Source: an uncultured Clostridia bacterium
GTDB taxonomy: Bacteria > Bacillota > Clostridia > Christensenellales > UBA1242
Reading direction: 5' to 3'
Length of the DNA stretch: 42,566 nt
Assembly (NCBI GenBank): GCA_937992055.1
Contig: CALKLQ010000012.1
Location: 1-42,566 of the forward strand
The translations under genes and the position numbers were made by a program. Shown here piece by piece: positions 38,756-42,566 of this stretch; the stretch's first letter is position 1; each line of letters begins with the position of its first letter. Under the pieces are notes generated by a model that saw only the letters and a list, made by a program, of their open reading frames with translations, was not told where the DNA came from and searched no databases.

Positions 38756-41700
38756 TTATTTATTTTTCTTTGTACTATCTTCTAATAATTTTGTCTGTTT
38801 TTCAATTTCTTTTAAAATGGTTTTCATTACGCTGGCACTATTATGCCACCAATCACGACTCCAAATTCTTAAAGTTTTCCATCCTCTTGATTTTAAAAAT
38901 TCATTTCTATATACGTCTCTTTCAAGAGTGGAGGAGGAACTTTGACTTGCTGCCTGATCGGTTTCGATACCAAGGATATATTTGTCTTTTTGTTTGTTAT
39001 AAACAGCTATGGACATTTTTACAGAATTACCTAAATTTATTTCTGCATTGTAACCAAGTTTTAAAAGTTTGTGTTGGATTTGTTGTTCTATTGGCAAAAC
39101 ACCAATGCTTTTTTCATTTATGTAAGGAGTTTCATTAAAACTTTCTAAAATTGTCTTCACCTCATTAGTGTTGCCTTTAGAAACTGCTCTAACATAAGTT
39201 AGATAACTTTTTAATAATTTAGGACCCATAAATTTTGAATTATCAACCTTAAGTTCTTCTGGTTCTATGCTTGTCACAACATAAACTTTTTGTTTTGCAC
39301 GTGTAATAGCAACATTCAACCTATTTTCGCCACCTTCGTTTGAAAGGGAGCCAAAAATTGCATTGACTTTTCCAAATTCATTTTGAGCATAACCAATGGA
39401 AAAAATTATTATGTCACGTTCGTCACCTTGCACATTTTCCAAGTTTTTAACAAACAGACTTACATCTTCGCCATTTTCAATTCTGTTAGATTCTTTTATA
39501 AATTGAACTCTAAAGTTTTCATCGTTAAAACATTCTTTATCTAATAAATCTTCAATCAACATTTCTTGTTCGATGTTGAAGGTGATAATTCCTATAGTTT
39601 CATTATTTTTTCTAGTTTTTAAAATGTTTTTAGTAAGTTCAACAACTTTTTTTGCCTCAATAATGTTTTTTCGGTCTTCCCATTTTCCTTCTACCAAAAT
39701 TCTTTCTATTGGTTTGTGCCTAATGTTTTTCGAATTGTTTGGAGCAATTTGCAATTTTCCATTATAAAAAGCTTTGTTTGAAAAATCGATTAATTCCTCA
39801 TTTTTGCTTCTATAATGATAGGTGATATTTGCACTATTGAAACGTGCCACAGCAAGATCCAAGAGACTTTCAACTTCCAAAGCAGCTTGAGTGGAATAAT
39901 CTAATTCCTCGTCAATGTTACTGCCCATATATCTTTTCATAAATGTGGTTGTTGGTCTTAATTGTTTTGCATCACCAGCAACAACAACTCTATTTCCACG
40001 ATATATAGAAGGTATGGTGTTTTCAATGAATACTTGGGAGGCCTCATCAAATAAAACTATGTCAAACATGTTTCTAACTAGTGGTAAAATTGTGGAAACA
40101 TTTTCAGGAGAAAGTAGCCAACAAGGGAAGAGCTTAAACATATAATTGCCATAAATATCCATGGTCTTTCTAATTGGCCAAAAATTTTGTTTTTTAGAAA
40201 TTTGATATAAAAAGTCCTTACTTTGTGCATTTCCATTGAACATTTTTTGATATTCTAAGACAAAACTTTGTCTAGCTATTTTAGAGCTAATTTCACTTAG
40301 TTCATTTTTTAACGCCACTATTTTAGTTCTGATGTTCTCAAAGTCGACAATTGAAGAAAGAATGTTTTTATTTTGCTTTTCATAGCCTAAAATTTCATGA
40401 TAAATTCTAAGAGGTAATATTTTATTTAAAATTTCAATATATTTTGGATAAGTTGTGGCATTTTTGTAGGCAAAGTTTAAAACATATTTTTGGTCATCAG
40501 TTAAGTTCTTCAAAGTTAAATTGATGTCCCGCAATTCAATATAATTATCTACTGCATTGCTCAAATTTTTAATGACTGTTGTATTTCCATTCAATATACC
40601 ATCTATTGCCATTAAATATCCATTAGAAGATAAAACGTCTTTTAAAAATTCGTAGTCTTGTATGTATTCAGCAATTGCTTGAAGGGTAACTTCAAAATCT
40701 TTGGCGACCTCTTTTTCTTTTTTAACAAAATTTGCTTTTGCAAAAGGATACATAGGGAAAAGGAAATAACTAGTTCTTAAAAGATTGTCCGCCTTTTGAA
40801 ATTCCAACTTAGTTGTCATTTTTATAAGTGGTTTTATGTTTTGTCCAGACTTGACCTCTGTTAAATATGTCAGCACCTGCCTGCTATATTTATATTTTGC
40901 CAAATCAAAAAGTTCTTGACGTGATTTAGCTAGTTCATTTAATTTAGATTGGGTTTCAGCAAGTTTATGAACTCCAATATTTTCTTGTAAGTGGTCAATA
41001 AACGGATTTTTCTTTTTGCTTTCAACAAAATCATAGTAAAGTTGAACCTTGTTTTTTTCGTTTAGAATGCTAAGGGCTTCACTGAGCTGCGTGTAATTCA
41101 TATCTAATAATTTTTTACTACTAAGCATTTGTTTGTAAATCATATATTCTACAGATTGTTTTCCAATTTTATATGAATTATAATACATTTGTTGAAGCGA
41201 CAAACCAAAGTCAGTAGTTTCATTCAAGCATTTGGAAATGGTTTCTAACTTATCAATTTCGTTATTTAAAGTTTTTTTAGTGTCTTCAAACTTTTTTTGA
41301 AGGTCAAAATAAAAAGGAGAATTGTTTATAGAATTATGTGCATTTAAGCATCTTTCATAAAACATGCGTTTTTCTTTTTCAGCGTCAGTAATAAACATGG
41401 CTTTTTCATTTAAAGAGCCTAATCTATTAAAAACCACCTCTAGTGCTGCTTTTTTTTGGGATACAACAAGCACCTTTTTATTTTTACAAAGAGCATCTGC
41501 AATCACATTGACAATGGTTTGAGATTTGCCAGTGCCTGGAGGCCCGTATATGACCATGTTTCCACTTTCGTTAACCTTTTTAACAACTTGTTCTTGAGCA
41601 AAATCTACATTGTTGATAAGATATAAATTTTGTACCTTTTCCTCTTTGTGTTTTAATTTTTTAGTGTTCAATAGTTCGTTGATTGGTTCATTCGTTAAAT

Positions 41701-42535
41701 GCCTTTTTTCAAGGGCAGAATAATCGGAATAAATTGAATTCGCCAAAGAACATCTTGCGAGCAGGCAGACATGTTTAATTTCTGGAGAATCTGAGGTGCT
41801 AGGTTCTGCATATCTAGTAAATGGAAAGATGTTTTTACGTTCAGAATTCGCAATTTTAATACCAAAAGAACGAAGATATTCAAGAAGATTTTGAAGGGAA
41901 GGGAACCTGCTTTTTAAACAATCAAATTCCATTTCAAGTTCTTCTAAATTAAGCCTGAAATTATCAGCAAAAGCAAATAAAAGTGCCTTGTTAAGTTGAA
42001 CATTTTCACCATGTTTTAGCCTAATATTAATGTTGTTATCATCTAAAATATCAATTTCAATAGGGAACATTAAAAGAGGGGCTTTAAAGGTGTATCGTTG
42101 AATGCTTCCATAAACAAAAGGATAGCATAAATAAAGTTCATATCTTCCGGTTTCCTTTTCAATATCTTCAATCTCACGTTTTAAAGAGGTTAAACTTTTA
42201 ACTTCTTGTTCAACCGCTTTTTTTGATGCTTCACGTTTTTGGCGTTCAAATTTGAGTTTTTCTTTATTGTCAGCAAACTGGGTTTTGCAAAACCTTTCCT
42301 CAATTTTATTAGCTTTTAAAATTTCTTGTTTTGTTTCCTTTCCAACAACTGTAAAAGGTAGAGTTTTTCCATTCCATAGTAAATCTAAAAAATCAGAAGC
42401 CAGTTCTTGATTTTCATAGAGAATTTTACCTAAGTCATAACCATTTTTTTTGGTGAAATTTTTAAGATATAAACTTCTATTTTTTCCACTGATTTCAATT
42501 AATCTTTCTTTGTAATAAGTGTAGATGCTTTTCAT
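38756..42535 (-). CDS. SF1 (Upf1-like) helicase fused to a C-terminal Vsr/MTES_1575-like nuclease domain
   Basis: A 1259-aa protein, complete from ATG to stop. The N-terminal about 300 residues are DUF4011-like (KERLIEISGKNRSLYL; YELYLCYPFVYG). The helicase core has Walker A YGPPGTGKSQTIVN (about 330), Walker B IVLFDEASQ (about 825), AGDAKQLRPTT, ITYHYRS, LENVQGDERDIIIFSIGYAQ and ENRLNVAITRAKQKVYVV (about 1075). An inserted coiled region separates Walker A from Walker B. The C-terminal domain (about 1170-1259) ends with ILGIETDQAA, RDVYRNEFLKSRGWKTLRIW and DWW, the pattern of Vsr/REase_MTES_1575 nucleases. Its first active-site motif, usually I-D-L-A-V, reads MSIAV, so the first Asp is missing. 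AAAGGA is about 8 nt before the ATG. Proteins with this layout are often found in phage-defence regions (family knowledge). Confidence 0.82.
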   Translation of the reverse strand: MKSIYTYYKERLIEISGKNRSLYLKNFTKKNGYDLGKILYENQELASDFLDLLWNGKTLPFTVVGKETKQEILKANKIEERFCKTQFADNKEKLKFERQKREASKKAVEQEVKSLTSLKREIEDIEKETGRYELYLCYPFVYGSIQRYTFKAPLLMFPIEIDILDDNNINIRLKHGENVQLNKALLFAFADNFRLNLEELEMEFDCLKSRFPSLQNLLEYLRSFGIKIANSERKNIFPFTRYAEPSTSDSPEIKHVCLLARCSLANSIYSDYSALEKRHLTNEPINELLNTKKLKHKEEKVQNLYLINNVDFAQEQVVKKVNESGNMVIYGPPGTGKSQTIVNVIADALCKNKKVLVVSQKKAALEVVFNRLGSLNEKAMFITDAEKEKRMFYERCLNAHNSINNSPFYFDLQKKFEDTKKTLNNEIDKLETISKCLNETTDFGLSLQQMYYNSYKIGKQSVEYMIYKQMLSSKKLLDMNYTQLSEALSILNEKNKVQLYYDFVESKKKNPFIDHLQENIGVHKLAETQSKLNELAKSRQELFDLAKYKYSRQVLTYLTEVKSGQNIKPLIKMTTKLEFQKADNLLRTSYFLFPMYPFAKANFVKKEKEVAKDFEVTLQAIAEYIQDYEFLKDVLSSNGYLMAIDGILNGNTTVIKNLSNAVDNYIELRDINLTLKNLTDDQKYVLNFAYKNATTYPKYIEILNKILPLRIYHEILGYEKQNKNILSSIVDFENIRTKIVALKNELSEISSKIARQSFVLEYQKMFNGNAQSKDFLYQISKKQNFWPIRKTMDIYGNYMFKLFPCWLLSPENVSTILPLVRNMFDIVLFDEASQVFIENTIPSIYRGNRVVVAGDAKQLRPTTTFMKRYMGSNIDEELDYSTQAALEVESLLDLAVARFNSANITYHYRSKNEELIDFSNKAFYNGKLQIAPNNSKNIRHKPIERILVEGKWEDRKNIIEAKKVVELTKNILKTRKNNETIGIITFNIEQEMLIEDLLDKECFNDENFRVQFIKESNRIENGEDVSLFVKNLENVQGDERDIIIFSIGYAQNEFGKVNAIFGSLSNEGGENRLNVAITRAKQKVYVVTSIEPEELKVDNSKFMGPKLLKSYLTYVRAVSKGNTNEVKTILESFNETPYINEKSIGVLPIEQQIQHKLLKLGYNAEINLGNSVKMSIAVYNKQKDKYILGIETDQAASQSSSSTLERDVYRNEFLKSRGWKTLRIWSRDWWHNSASVMKTILKEIEKQTKLLEDSTKKNK

Positions 42536-42566
42536 TTGTAAATCCTTTTATAACAAATATATTATA

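Overview
The window is chromosomal DNA of an AT-rich, low-GC Gram-positive-type bacterium. It is most likely an uncultured Clostridia/Bacillota lineage: intergenic DNA is strongly A/T, the standard code is used with TGA as a stop, Shine-Dalgarno sites are GGAGG-like, and the order rsmE-mtaB / ruvC-ruvA-ruvB-queA-tgt-yajC is clostridial. No rRNA, CRISPR array, integrase, transposase or relaxase is visible.

Layout. (1) 1-3270: an alpha/beta hydrolase, then a 29-residue membrane micropeptide immediately ahead of glutaminyl-tRNA synthetase, a terminator and a frameshifted small gene. (2) 3274-10905 (minus): a giant secreted, membrane-anchored repeat protein of about 2543 aa. (3) 11393-19530: a type IV secretion (T4SS)-like cluster, with a VirB2-type pilin (minus), a VirD4-type coupling ATPase, two tandem polytopic VirB6/TrbL/Mbov_0396-like proteins, and an 82-aa protein that is a free-standing copy of their shared C-terminal tail. 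(4) 19900-25730: a possible HExxH protease, tRNA-Ser(GGA), a 51-aa ORF, a DUF362 protein, an esterase-like protein and feoAB. (5) 25808-27420: an orphan protein, three XRE regulators (two are paralogues with matched double operators) and a Rho-N-like protein. (6) 27478-34662: rRNA/tRNA modification, Holliday junction resolution, queuosine synthesis and yajC, with a second 29-aa micropeptide ahead of yajC. (7) 34936-37070: a compact sRNA-like unit, a cytidylate-kinase-like protein and a MATE exporter. (8) 37150-42535: a structured hairpin element, a half-ferritin, a perfect four-way-junction palindrome, a membrane protein and a 1259-aa SF1 helicase-nuclease fusion (both minus).

How the genes work together. 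The pilin, coupling ATPase and polytopic channel proteins look like parts of one cell-envelope export machine. It carries no mobility genes here and is embedded in ordinary chromosome, so it may be a resident (domesticated) apparatus; the adjacent giant surface protein could be an adhesin for it (inference). FeoAB and the half-ferritin are iron uptake and storage parts. RuvABC, QueA and Tgt form the usual co-transcribed recombination and queuosine block.

The most notable signals are: (a) a repeated geometry in which the -10 box ends 5-7 nt before a start codon that lacks a Shine-Dalgarno, implying leaderless mRNAs at about eight loci; (b) the T4SS tail motif shared by three consecutive genes; (c) a four-way-junction palindrome with no unpaired junction bases; (d) a covarying hairpin pair flanking a long inverted repeat; and (e) two XRE paralogues with identically spaced double operators. 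All calls come from reading the sequence; no database search was run.
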